The translations under genes and the position numbers were made by a program. Below the pieces are notes generated by a model that saw only the letters and a program-made list of their open reading frames with translations, was not told the origin of the DNA and made no database searches. From JAWLCQ01 sp041687095 (GTDB lineage Bacteria > Planctomycetota > Phycisphaerae > SM23-33): a DNA stretch of 14,100 nt. Shown piece after piece: positions 6,250-13,251 of the stretch. The stretch lies in the NCBI GenBank assembly GCA_041687095.1, contig JAWLCQ010000131.1, forward strand, positions 1-14,100. The letters are read 5' to 3'. The first letter of the stretch is position 1. Every line of letters begins with the position of its first letter.

Positions 6250-6435
6250 ATGGCCGACGCGCGTCCGAAGCTCAACCGCGAGTGGCACCTCGCCCACCGC
6301 ATGCCGCTCAACGCGACCATCGAGCAGCGCATCGCGTGGCACGTGGAGCACTCTCGCCACTGCGCCTGCCGCCCCCTTCCCGCCAAGCTCGCGGAGGAGA
6401 TGCGGCGGCGCGGGATGGTGGCCGAAAACAAGTAG
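6250..6435 (+). CDS. Small conserved-looking protein with CxC motif (61 aa)
   Basis: The protein begins MADARPKLNREWHLAHRMP; its core is NATIEQRIAWHVEHSRHCACRP and it ends RRRGMVAENK. It resembles a group of short hypothetical proteins I recall with the pattern MPxNxTxxQRIxWHxEHxxxCxCR, but I cannot name a family. The His (WHVEH, H) and Cys (CAC) residues could bind a metal such as zinc; that is inference. ATG 6250 is chosen because AAGGAG lies 5 nt upstream (6239-6244); an ATG at 6226 lacks such a site. It ends 22 nt before the sulfatase and is probably co-transcribed with it. Confidence 0.75.
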   Translation: MADARPKLNREWHLAHRMPLNATIEQRIAWHVEHSRHCACRPLPAKLAEEMRRRGMVAENK

Positions 6436-6457
6436 CCCCAGCCCCAGAGGACGAACC

Positions 6458-7876
6458 ATGCCTCAACCCGCCCCGGACCAGCGGCCGAACCTCCTGCTCC
6501 TCATGACCGACCAGATGCGCGGGGACTGCCTCGGGATCGCCGGGCACCCCGTCGTCCAGACGCCCTACCTCGACCAGCTTGCCTCCGAGGGCGTGTACTT
6601 CCCCCGCGCCTACACCGCCTGCCCCGTCTGTATCCCCGCGCGGCGTACGCTCATGACGGGCAAGACGCCCGCCTCGCACGGGGTGACGATGAACTACGAC
6701 GCGTGGCTGCACGGGCGCACGCTCCCGGGCGAGCTGTCGGCGGCGGGCTACCAGACGCACCTCGTGGGCAAGCTGCACCTGTGGCCGGAGCGGAAGCTCT
6801 ACGGGTTCGACTCGGCGGACTGGTCCGACGGGCCCGGGCACGGGGGGGACTACTACCGCTGGCTGGCGAAGCAGGGCGTGCACATCCCCGAGGCGGGGCT
6901 CGCCCATGGGGCGGACCGCAACGGGTGGGTCGCCCGGCCGTGGCATTTGGAGGAGCGGCTGCATTTCACCAACTGGGCGACGGACTGCGCGCTGGAGTTC
7001 CTGGAGCGCCGCGACCCGACGACCCCGTTCTTCCTGAAGGTCAGCTACCATCAGCCGCACCAGCCCTGCACGCCCCCGATGGCGTACTGGGACCGCTACA
7101 TCCACATGGACCTGCCCGAGCCCGTCGTGGGCGACTGGGCCCGCGTGTTCGACGAACCGCAGCGCGGGCTGCCGGTGGCGTCGTGGCGCACGTGGCTGAC
7201 CCCGGCGCTTCGCAAGCAGTTCCAGGCGGGCTACTACGGGGTCATCAACCACATCGACGACCAGATCGGCCGGATCCTGCACGCGATCCCGCACAACACG
7301 GTGGTGCTGTTCGTGAGCGACCACGGGGAGATGCTGTTCGATCACCAGTGGATCCGCAAGCGCTCGGCGTTCGAGGGGTCGGCGAACGTGCCGTTCCTCG
7401 CCCGCTTCCCCGGGCACCTGGGCGTGCAGCAGCGGAGCGTGCGGAGCGAGGTCGTCGAGCTGATGGACGTCATGCCCACGCTGTTGGACCTGGCGGGGGC
7501 CCCGACGCCCGAGGGCGTGGACGGCCGCTCGCTGCTGCCCCTGCTGCGGGGCGAGAGCGACGAGTGGCGGGAGTACCTCCACGGGGAGTGCGCCGAGGTC
7601 CCCTCGCTGGGCAGCGGGCAGCAGTACCTCACCGACGGGAAGCGCAAGTACATCTGGTATCCCGGGACGGGCGCCGAGCAGCTCTTCGACCTGGAACACG
7701 ACCCGCGCGAGCTGCACGAGCTGTCCACGGACCCCGCCTGGGCGGACGAACTGGCGACGTGGCGGGCGCGGATGGTGCAGGAACTCGCCGGCCGGCCGGA
7801 GGGGTTCACCGACGGGACGAAGCTCACACCGATCGGGAAGGCGAGTCCGTTCTGTCTGCCGGGGTTTGAGCGGTAG
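6458..7876 (+). CDS. Type I sulfatase family hydrolase (472 aa)
   Basis: An alkaline-phosphatase-superfamily sulfatase, hydrolysing a sulfate ester (or possibly a phosphonate/phosphate ester). The signature CIPARRTLMTG carries the CxPxR motif: C58 is the residue converted to formylglycine and R62 supports it. Metal-site residues are visible in LLMTDQMRGD (D18) and FVSDHGE (D288, H289). KLHLW (K105, H107) and RKRSAFEGSANVPF (K301) fit the usual active-site elements. The C-terminal subdomain has LFDLEHDPRELHEL, typical of the family. No signal peptide is seen, so it appears cytoplasmic, unlike most planctomycete sulfatases. GAGG lies upstream of ATG 6458. No formylglycine-generating enzyme is in the window. 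Its last 37 bases are duplicated at 8220-8256. The substrate is unknown. Confidence 0.95.
   Translation: MPQPAPDQRPNLLLLMTDQMRGDCLGIAGHPVVQTPYLDQLASEGVYFPRAYTACPVCIPARRTLMTGKTPASHGVTMNYDAWLHGRTLPGELSAAGYQTHLVGKLHLWPERKLYGFDSADWSDGPGHGGDYYRWLAKQGVHIPEAGLAHGADRNGWVARPWHLEERLHFTNWATDCALEFLERRDPTTPFFLKVSYHQPHQPCTPPMAYWDRYIHMDLPEPVVGDWARVFDEPQRGLPVASWRTWLTPALRKQFQAGYYGVINHIDDQIGRILHAIPHNTVVLFVSDHGEMLFDHQWIRKRSAFEGSANVPFLARFPGHLGVQQRSVRSEVVELMDVMPTLLDLAGAPTPEGVDGRSLLPLLRGESDEWREYLHGECAEVPSLGSGQQYLTDGKRKYIWYPGTGAEQLFDLEHDPRELHELSTDPAWADELATWRARMVQELAGRPEGFTDGTKLTPIGKASPFCLPGFER
7840..7876 (+). repeat. 37-bp direct repeat, left copy (sulfatase 3' end)
   Basis: Covers the last codons (ASPFCLPGFER) and stop codon of the sulfatase gene. 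It matches 8220-8256 at 35 of 37 positions. The two copies bracket the DUF2442 gene. Confidence 0.85.
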
Positions 7877-7894
7877 AATACCCTGGAGGCTGGA

Positions 7895-8200
7895 ATGATT
7901 ATGATTATTTCCACGGTTGAATTGCGAGTCCCGGACGCCCAGGAGGTCCGCGTCACCGAGGATACGCTCAGCGTGGATCTCAGCGACGGGCGAAGTATTT
8001 CGGTTCCGCTGGCGTGGTTCCCGCGATTGCTGCACGCGACTGCGGACGAGCGGAATCACTGGCGCCTGCTCGGACACGGCGAGGGGATTCACTGGGAAGG
8101 ACTGGACGAGGACATCAGCGTCGTGGGGCTGCTCGCGGGAAAACCCTCCGCGGAGAGTCAGGCGTCGCTTGAGAGGTGGTTGCGCGAACGTTCCAGGTGA
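7895..8200 (+). CDS. DUF2442 family protein (101 aa)
   Basis: Small protein of the DUF2442 family, recognised from LSVDLSDGRSISVPLAWFPR, ERNHWRLLGHGEGIHW and DEDISVVGLLAGKPSAES. The function is not established; members are often found beside DUF4160 genes in toxin-antitoxin-like pairs, but no DUF4160 gene is present here. Start ATG 7895 has GGAGG (7885-7889) 5 nt upstream; ATG 7901 is a less well placed alternative. The N-terminus MIMIISTVELRV is a beta strand, not a signal peptide. It follows the sulfatase by 18 nt and is bracketed by a 37-bp direct repeat, which suggests it was inserted or duplicated as a unit with part of the sulfatase end. Confidence 0.88.
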   Translation: MIMIISTVELRVPDAQEVRVTEDTLSVDLSDGRSISVPLAWFPRLLHATADERNHWRLLGHGEGIHWEGLDEDISVVGLLAGKPSAESQASLERWLRERSR

Positions 8201-8219
8201 TTCCCGGGCTGTGTCGGTT

Positions 8220-8256
8220 GGCGAGTCCGTTCTGCCTGCCGGGGTATGAGCGGTAG
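8220..8256 (+). repeat. 37-bp direct repeat, right copy
   Basis: Second copy of 7840-7876, differing at two positions. It lies 19 nt after the DUF2442 stop codon and is not part of any gene. Confidence 0.85.
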
Positions 8257-8262
8257 CGATGG

Positions 8263-8341
8263 ACAACGGACGCCAAATGGCAAGCCCCGGGAAGGCGTGT
8301 CGCGAGAGCTGGGGAGTGGCTTGCCATTCGGCGTCCGTTGT
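8263..8341. repeat. Large inverted repeat between convergent genes
   Basis: A 24-bp arm (8263-8286, ACAACGGACGCC then AAATGGCAAGCC) pairs with 8318-8341 with one mismatch, around a 31-nt centre. It lies between the forward DUF2442 gene and the reverse esterase gene. It could act as a two-way terminator, although there is no T-tract. It may equally be a REP or MITE-like element. Confidence 0.8.
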
Positions 8342-8394
8342 TCCCCGCTCCCTGCACGCAGACCCCTGACGCATCAGACCCGCCCCCCAATCCG

Positions 8395-9864
8395 TCACTC
8401 CCCCTCCCCCACCGTCCGGTGCACAAGCTCGACCTTCCCCCAGTACCCCGCCTCGCAGTTCCAGCCCGTCGCGCGGTTCTCCAGTTCGAGGAACACCTCG
8501 CGGCCGTTGTACTCCGACAGGTCCACCTCGACCTCCAGCCACCCGTCCTTCGCCGCTTCGCGTCCGACGGTGCGGCGGAGCAGCTCCTTCTTGTCGGCGC
8601 GGACGATCAGGTCCCAGTCGCCCTCGGGGTGGTGCCCCACGGTCAGGCGGAGGGCGGAGTGTTGGTCGGCGGGGAGGGGTTGGCGGGTCATGAGAACGCA
8701 GGCGGTCCGCCGGCTGAGTGGATGGGTGACGAAGACGTTCCTCCGCCCGCCCCACTCCTCGCGCAGCCCGGGGTCCATGTCGTCGAGGCAGTTGACGACC
8801 TGCCACCAGGGGAGGAACTGCTTGAGCGGTTCGACAAGGCGGGCGTCGGCGGTCGGGGGCGGGGCGTAGGCGATGGCGAGCAGGGCCTCGGGGGCGGGGC
8901 GCGAGGCGGGGGCGGGGGCGCGGCGGCGGTGCAGGAGGAGGAACTCGTAGAACGCCCGCGAGGCGTAGAACGGCATCCAGACGATGTGCTCGCGCTCGGG
9001 CACGTTGGTGTGGATCACGTCCACGCCCGCTTCGCGCAGGCGCTTCGCCATCTCCCGCGAGCCCGTGACGTACCCGCCGTCCTCCGCCCCGGTGATGATC
9101 CAGACCGTCATGCCCCGGGCAGCGGGGCCCATGCGGTCGGGCGCGACCTCCCCCGCCGAGACGACGGCCGCCGCCGCGAAGAGCCCGCCTCCGTCGAGGA
9201 TCATCTGCCAGCAGCCCCGCCCCCCCATGCTCAGACCGGTGACGCAGACGCGGTCGCGGTCGATCCGCCAGGTGTCGAGGGCGAAGCGGGTGAGATCGAG
9301 CACCGCCCGCGCGACGTCCTCGGACTGCCACTCGCGGCCGTGGGGGCACTGGGGGGCGAGGACGACGAACGGGGCCCAGGCGGCGAGCTTCGCGTCGCCC
9401 TGCATCGCCGTCAGCGGCCCGTGCGTGTAGAGGGCGTCGTGATCCTCGCCCCGCTCGCCCCCCCCGGAGAGGAACAGGACGAGCGGCCAATGCCCGCGGT
9501 CCGCCCGGTAATCCTTCGGGAGGCGGACGATGTAGGGCATCCCCCACGGCTGCCCGTCGCGCGCGGCGGGATGGAAGAGGCGATGCTCCCCGGGCGTCTG
9601 CGGAAGCGGAGCGGGGGCGGAGGCGGGCTGCGAGGACGGTGGGGACGCGGGTTGTGAGGACGGTGGCGAAGCGGCGGACGTGCGGGCGACCGCCACGAAG
9701 ACGAACAATGCGCACGCAGCCGAAAGGAGCAACGCCCCCGGACTGCGTCCGGGGGGTGCGATCGAGTCACAACCCAGCGCCTTGTCCAGCACCCGGGGAG
9801 CGGGCATGGACGTCCGCCCCAATCGCAATTCGAAAACCGAAAATCGAAAATCCTCCGTCCCCAT
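8395..9864 (-). CDS. Secreted alpha/beta-hydrolase (esterase) with C-terminal domain (489 aa)
   Basis: Serine hydrolase of the alpha/beta fold, similar in layout to carboxylesterase/feruloyl-esterase-like proteins. Residues about 95-315: oxyanion region LVLFLSGGGERGED, nucleophile elbow VTGLSMGG with S212, probable acid D262 (GAEDGGY) and H293 (EREHIVW). A signal-like hydrophobic stretch (GALLLSAACALFVFVAVA) precedes a linker with an 8-residue tandem repeat (SPPSSQPA twice). Residues about 375-489 form a beta-rich region (WLEVEVDLSEYNGREVFLEL) that may be a carbohydrate-binding-like domain. ATG 9864 overlaps the acyltransferase stop as TAATG, implying translational coupling. However, the first 43 residues are encoded by repeat DNA (CGAAAAT units and a CCCCCGGAC hairpin), so the true start may be further in, such as ATG 9807. 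The substrate is unknown. Confidence 0.85.
   Translation of the reverse strand: MGTEDFRFSVFELRLGRTSMPAPRVLDKALGCDSIAPPGRSPGALLLSAACALFVFVAVARTSAASPPSSQPASPPSSQPASAPAPLPQTPGEHRLFHPAARDGQPWGMPYIVRLPKDYRADRGHWPLVLFLSGGGERGEDHDALYTHGPLTAMQGDAKLAAWAPFVVLAPQCPHGREWQSEDVARAVLDLTRFALDTWRIDRDRVCVTGLSMGGRGCWQMILDGGGLFAAAAVVSAGEVAPDRMGPAARGMTVWIITGAEDGGYVTGSREMAKRLREAGVDVIHTNVPEREHIVWMPFYASRAFYEFLLLHRRRAPAPASRPAPEALLAIAYAPPPTADARLVEPLKQFLPWWQVVNCLDDMDPGLREEWGGRRNVFVTHPLSRRTACVLMTRQPLPADQHSALRLTVGHHPEGDWDLIVRADKKELLRRTVGREAAKDGWLEVEVDLSEYNGREVFLELENRATGWNCEAGYWGKVELVHRTVGEGE
9735..9755. repeat. Hairpin repeat in the N-terminal coding region of the esterase
   Basis: Perfect 9-bp arms CCCCCGGAC (9735-9743) and GTCCGGGGG (9747-9755) with loop TGC. 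It encodes about residues 37-43, just before the hydrophobic signal stretch. Confidence 0.75.
9831..9851. repeat. Three 7-bp tandem units CGAAAAY
   Basis: CGAAAAC then CGAAAAT twice, an A-rich patch in GC-rich DNA. Read on the reverse strand it gives FRFSVFE near the proposed N-terminus of the esterase. Confidence 0.65.
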
Positions 9865-11024
9865 TACCCGACCACCTTGCGAACGAACGGGATGCGGGCG
9901 AGGAGCCACGTCGTGGCGAAACTGGCAACGATGGTGACGGCGAAGACGAGCGGGATCCCGACGGCCGGGGTGGGCCAGCGGAACAGCTCCCCGCCGTCGC
10001 GCACGCCGGGGATCAGCCGCCAGCCGTCGGTGTAGAGGATCTCGCGGAACAGCGGGTGGACGAGGTACACGCCCAAGGTGAGGGGGGCGAGGGCGGCGAA
10101 GACCCGCCCGGATCGCGACTCCCGCCGCAGCCCCCCCAGCGTCCCCGCGAAGACCAGCCAGGCGCAAATGGCCATCGCCACGCGGACGGGGTTCAGGAAG
10201 TCGTAGAGCAGCATGTCCACGGAGGGGTACGCTTGCGGCAGTTCCCCGGTCCCGACGAGCGCCCGCGTACCCCCGGCCATGAGGGCGACGCAGGCGGCGA
10301 AGCCCACGCCCGCGATCCCGGCCATCCGCCGCGTGACGCGGAGGTCCCGCATGACGTTGCCCAGCAGGTACAGGCCCAGGAACGGCCAGAGCGAGGTGAA
10401 GGCCGTCGTGGGCACGCCCAGTACGCCCGCGATGATCGAGTGCCCCATCCCCAGTCCCAGCACCAGCACCGCCATCGCCGTCCGCAGGCGAAGCGACGCG
10501 TGGCGGACGTACACCCGCAGCATCGGGGTGATGGCGTAGAGGCCCAGCAGGCGGAAGACGAAGTGCAGGTGCACGTACGGGGCCCCGTGCAGCACGCCGC
10601 GCCAGATGCTGTTCGGAGCGTCCCAGCGGACGGAGCCCCACCCGGTGTACAGCACGCTGAAGGTCATGAAGAACACCGACCAGAACACGACGGCCGTCCC
10701 GAGGCGGGTCAGCCGGCGGCGATAGAACGCCCGGGCCGACTCCACCCGCGAGGGGTGCAGCAGCAGCGCCCCCGAGAGCATGATGAACACGGGCACGGCC
10801 CAGCGGCCGGCGGCGTCGAGGACGTTGGCGAGGTCCCACCCTTCGGACCCGACGGGGCGGGCGAAGAGGATCATGTCGCACGTGTGCACCAGCAGCACCG
10901 CCAGCACGCCCAGCACGCGCATGGGGTCCCCGTACGCCAGATACGTGCTGGGCGGCGGTGCGTCGTCGCACGTACACTGGCCGCACCGCTCGCGATCGGC
11001 CCTCAGTAACTCCGTTGTCGTCAT
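9864..11024 (-). CDS. Acyltransferase 3 family membrane protein (386 aa)
   Basis: Integral membrane acyltransferase of the type that O-acetylates sugars or polysaccharides at the cytoplasmic membrane. After a short N-terminus (with a CGQCTC stretch at 14-19) come RVLGVLAVLLVHT with the conserved histidine at 47, then RWAVPVFIMLSGALLL with R75. About ten hydrophobic segments follow, including FLGLYLLGNVMRDL and LTLGVYLVHPLF near the end. The length is normal for the family. ATG 11024 is chosen because GGAG lies 6 nt upstream; the longer open frame to 11240 would only add translation of GTCCATA repeats (QYGRNGQYG). It is the first gene of a two-gene reverse operon with the esterase, with overlapping stop and start codons. 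The acyl acceptor is unknown. Confidence 0.92.
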   Translation of the reverse strand: MTTTELLRADRERCGQCTCDDAPPPSTYLAYGDPMRVLGVLAVLLVHTCDMILFARPVGSEGWDLANVLDAAGRWAVPVFIMLSGALLLHPSRVESARAFYRRRLTRLGTAVVFWSVFFMTFSVLYTGWGSVRWDAPNSIWRGVLHGAPYVHLHFVFRLLGLYAITPMLRVYVRHASLRLRTAMAVLVLGLGMGHSIIAGVLGVPTTAFTSLWPFLGLYLLGNVMRDLRVTRRMAGIAGVGFAACVALMAGGTRALVGTGELPQAYPSVDMLLYDFLNPVRVAMAICAWLVFAGTLGGLRRESRSGRVFAALAPLTLGVYLVHPLFREILYTDGWRLIPGVRDGGELFRWPTPAVGIPLVFAVTIVASFATTWLLARIPFVRKVVG

Positions 11025-11038
11025 GCAAGCTCCAACCT

Positions 11039-11058
11039 GCGACACGCTGCTGTGTCGC
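11039..11058. repeat. Short hairpin in the acyltransferase leader
   Basis: GCGACAC (11039-11045) and GTGTCGC (11052-11058) around GCTGCT, just upstream of the acyltransferase ribosome binding site. No T-tail. Confidence 0.45.
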
Positions 11059-11080
11059 GGGGGTATTCTACCATCCGGGA

Positions 11081-11216
11081 TGGACGGTATGGACTCCATG
11101 GACAGTATGGACGGTATGGACGGAGCGGAACCGTCCGGTCTATCCCGTCCATCAAGTCCATACTGTCCATTCCGTCCATACTGTCCATTCCGTCCATACT
11201 GTCCATACTGTCCATA
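11081..11216. repeat. GTCCATA-type tandem and inverted repeat array between divergent genes
   Basis: The right half has an 18-bp unit GTCCATACTGTCCATTCC at 11156-11173 and 11174-11191, a close variant at 11192-11209 and a partial fourth. The left half (11081-11124) has the same motif in the opposite orientation (TATGGAC and variants). The whole block can therefore fold into a long imperfect hairpin around about 11125-11155. It fills most of the gap 11025-11278 that should hold both promoters; no clear -35/-10 pair is visible in it. Confidence 0.85.
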
Positions 11217-11278
11217 CCCACCCGTCTTCTGGTATGACATCCCCCACCCGGCCGGGCCGGCCGTGAAAGGAGACGCGC

Positions 11279-13000
11279 GTGGCGAAGCGAAGGTTCCTCC
11301 TCGACAGCGACGGGTCGAACGTCTTCTGGACGCCCCCGCAGGCGTACGAAAGCGCCGAGCAGGTCGTCGCCGAAACCGTGGGCGAGTGCGCCCCGGAGGT
11401 CACCACCTACCTCCTGTGCTCCAACGCGGGCACGTGCTACTTCCCCACGGAGGTGGGCGTCATGGCGCCGCGGGCCCGCGAGTTCGTCGAGGGCCTCGGG
11501 GGGAGGGACGTGTTCGGGATGCTGCTGCGCGGCATCAAGGCGAGCGGGCGCGAGACGTTCGTCACCGTGCGGATGAACGACGTCCACAACCCCACCGCCG
11601 CCGACGCCTGGAACACGCCCCCCATCCGCCGCGAGCACCCCGACTACATCGTCGCCCCCGACGAAGCGGCCGCCGGAACCGGCGGCTGGATGGCGTGGTG
11701 CCTCGACTACACCCGCCCGCCCGTGCAGGCGTACTTCCTCGCCCTCTTGCGCGAACTCGCCACCCGCTACGCCGACACCCTCGACGGGATCCAGCTCGAC
11801 TGGATGCGCTTCCCCCGCCACCTGCCGGGCGCCACGCCCGAGGCCATCTGGGCCCACCGCGACGCCCTCACCGCCTTCACCGCCGCCGCCCGCGACACGC
11901 TCCGCTCCGTCGCCCCGCACCTGCAACTCGCCGCCCGCGTCCCCCCCACCCTCGAGACCTGCCGCGGGACCGGCATGGACCTGCCGGCCTGGACGCGGGG
12001 GAAGCTCGTGGACTTCCTCACGCCCTGCCCGTTCCTGACGACCAACTGGACCATCCCCTTCGCCGAGTTCCGCCGCTGGATGGGCGACGGGGCCCCGCCG
12101 CTGTACGGCGGGTTCGACTTCAACTACGGGACCGCCGCCCACCACCCCGAGTCCCTCCGAGGCGTCACCGCGAGCCTCTACGACCAGGGCGCCGATGGGA
12201 TCTACGTCTTCAACTTCCCGTGCTGGCACGAACGGATCGCCGCGAGCCCCTTCCACTGGCTCCGCGGCCTGGACGACCCCGCGATGGCCGGCGAAACACC
12301 GCTCCTCGTCGCCCTCCCCCACGCCCGCAACCGCCAAACCTTCGTCGACGGTCCCGCCCAGGTCCCCGTCGCCCTCGCCCCCGGTGCGTCAGTGGCCCTG
12401 ACGATCGACGTCCCCCCCTCCGCCCAGCCCGCCCGGCGGTGCCTGGCGCTGGTGAACGTCCTGGCGAACGACGCCGCCCCGCTCCCCCGGACAACTTCCC
12501 CACAGGCCAGTGAAGCGCCGAAAGCCGGGTGCCACGGCTGCGCCGTTCGCAGCCGTGCCGCCGGGAAGGACACGGCTGCGAACAGCGCAGCCGTGGCACC
12601 CTCGTCATCTGAGCATTCGGGAGACGACAACGGTCCCGCCGGCGCGTCTTCTGCCAACGCCGACGAATCCTCATCGGCCGACAGGACCACCGCCCCTGCC
12701 GCGGCGGCCTTCCCCCCCGCCGACGCCCCGGACATCTCGCTCCGCATCGGCGACTCGGACGGCCGCCTCATGCCCTACCGCAACGCCGACCACACCCGCC
12801 CCGGCCCCGGCGGGCGGAGCGAACTGTTCGTCGAGTACGTGGACCGCTACTGGATGACTGACGTCCGCCCCGCCCCTGACACCTGCCGCATCTTCCGCCT
12901 CGCCCCAGAGAGGATCGGCAGCGGCGAGACGCGCGTCCGCATCACCAACCGCACCGCCCGCGAACTGACCATCGACCGCGTGAACGTGGGCCTGTGGTAG
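11279..13000 (+). CDS. Putative glycoside-hydrolase-like TIM-barrel protein (573 aa)
   Basis: Residues about 1-340 look like the TIM-barrel domain of GHL-type putative glycosyl hydrolases: SDGSNVFWTPP, GIKASGRETFVTVRMNDVHN, then GIQLDWMRFPRHLPG (D174, a likely catalytic acid), LQLAARVPPT, DFLTPCPF and GADGIYVFNFPCW. Residues 345-400 form a small beta domain. Residues about 400-482 are a low-complexity Ala/Ser/Asp linker that includes an in-frame inverted repeat (residues 417-441). A terminal beta domain (483-573) ends VRITNRTARELTIDRVNVGLW. No signal peptide is seen. GTG 11279 is preceded by AAAGGAG at 6 nt. It is divergent from the acyltransferase/esterase pair. The exact GH family and substrate cannot be fixed by eye. 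Confidence 0.82.
   Translation: MAKRRFLLDSDGSNVFWTPPQAYESAEQVVAETVGECAPEVTTYLLCSNAGTCYFPTEVGVMAPRAREFVEGLGGRDVFGMLLRGIKASGRETFVTVRMNDVHNPTAADAWNTPPIRREHPDYIVAPDEAAAGTGGWMAWCLDYTRPPVQAYFLALLRELATRYADTLDGIQLDWMRFPRHLPGATPEAIWAHRDALTAFTAAARDTLRSVAPHLQLAARVPPTLETCRGTGMDLPAWTRGKLVDFLTPCPFLTTNWTIPFAEFRRWMGDGAPPLYGGFDFNYGTAAHHPESLRGVTASLYDQGADGIYVFNFPCWHERIAASPFHWLRGLDDPAMAGETPLLVALPHARNRQTFVDGPAQVPVALAPGASVALTIDVPPSAQPARRCLALVNVLANDAAPLPRTTSPQASEAPKAGCHGCAVRSRAAGKDTAANSAAVAPSSSEHSGDDNGPAGASSANADESSSADRTTAPAAAAFPPADAPDISLRIGDSDGRLMPYRNADHTRPGPGGRSELFVEYVDRYWMTDVRPAPDTCRIFRLAPERIGSGETRVRITNRTARELTIDRVNVGLW
12527..12601. repeat. 31-bp inverted repeat inside the GH-like coding sequence
   Basis: Left arm 12527-12557 (GGGTGCCACGGCTGCG start) and right arm 12571-12601 pair at 30 of 31 positions (C12544 against A12584) around a 13-nt centre. 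It is 75 bp long, a multiple of three, so the frame is kept. It encodes the Cys/Ala/Arg-rich stretch from about residue 417 to 441. Confidence 0.9.
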
Positions 13001-13042
13001 GCGGCCGCGCGTAGTGGAGCGTCCACCCCAAGACGCAGCGCA

Positions 13043-13099
13043 TGGAACCGAGACGATCTGCTGGAACGGAGACGATCCGCTCAGCCCGGAGGGCTGAGC
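13043..13099. repeat. 19-bp tandem repeat and adjoining hairpin after the GH-like gene
   Basis: Two 19-bp units, starting TGGAACC at 13043 and TGGAACG at 13062, agree at 17 of 19 positions. They run into a 9-bp hairpin GCTCAGCCC-GGA-GGGCTGAGC (13079-13099). The hairpin could help end the GH-like transcript but has no T-tail. Confidence 0.7.
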
Positions 13100-13101
13100 C
13101 A

Positions 13102-13247
13102 GGTGCCGTGGTTTGCGCAGCAACCACGTTCCACGGACGTGAGAGTCCCTGACCGGCCCTCGCGGCCGTGCCGGCCGTGGTTGCTGCGGCCTTTGGGGCC
13201 TTTGCAGACCACGGCACCGGGCGGAGCGGAGCAACCATGTTCCACGG
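13102..13247. repeat. Nested inverted repeat with direct-repeat core
   Basis: Outer arms 13102-13116 and 13204-13218 (GGTGCCGTGGTTTGC type) match at 14 of 15 positions. Inner arms 13116-13128 and 13176-13188 (CGCAGCAACCACG) match perfectly. The motif AGCAACCAYGTTCCACGG occurs at 13119-13136 and again at 13230-13247, next to the toxin stop codon. The gap 13001-13251 holds no gene. Confidence 0.75.
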
Positions 13248-13251
13248 CCGG

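Noticed and set aside
6308..9715. 1135-codon open frame on the reverse strand
   Set aside because: Antisense to the sulfatase and out of frame with the esterase; its translation is low-complexity Arg/Pro/His with no family signature.
11156..11216. CRISPR array
   Set aside because: Units are contiguous 18-bp tandem copies with no unique spacers and there are no cas genes.
11021..12337. Reverse open frame over the GH-like gene
   Set aside because: Gly/Val/Glu-rich shadow of the GH-like coding sequence; its end reads as MDSMDGMD from the GTCCATA repeats.
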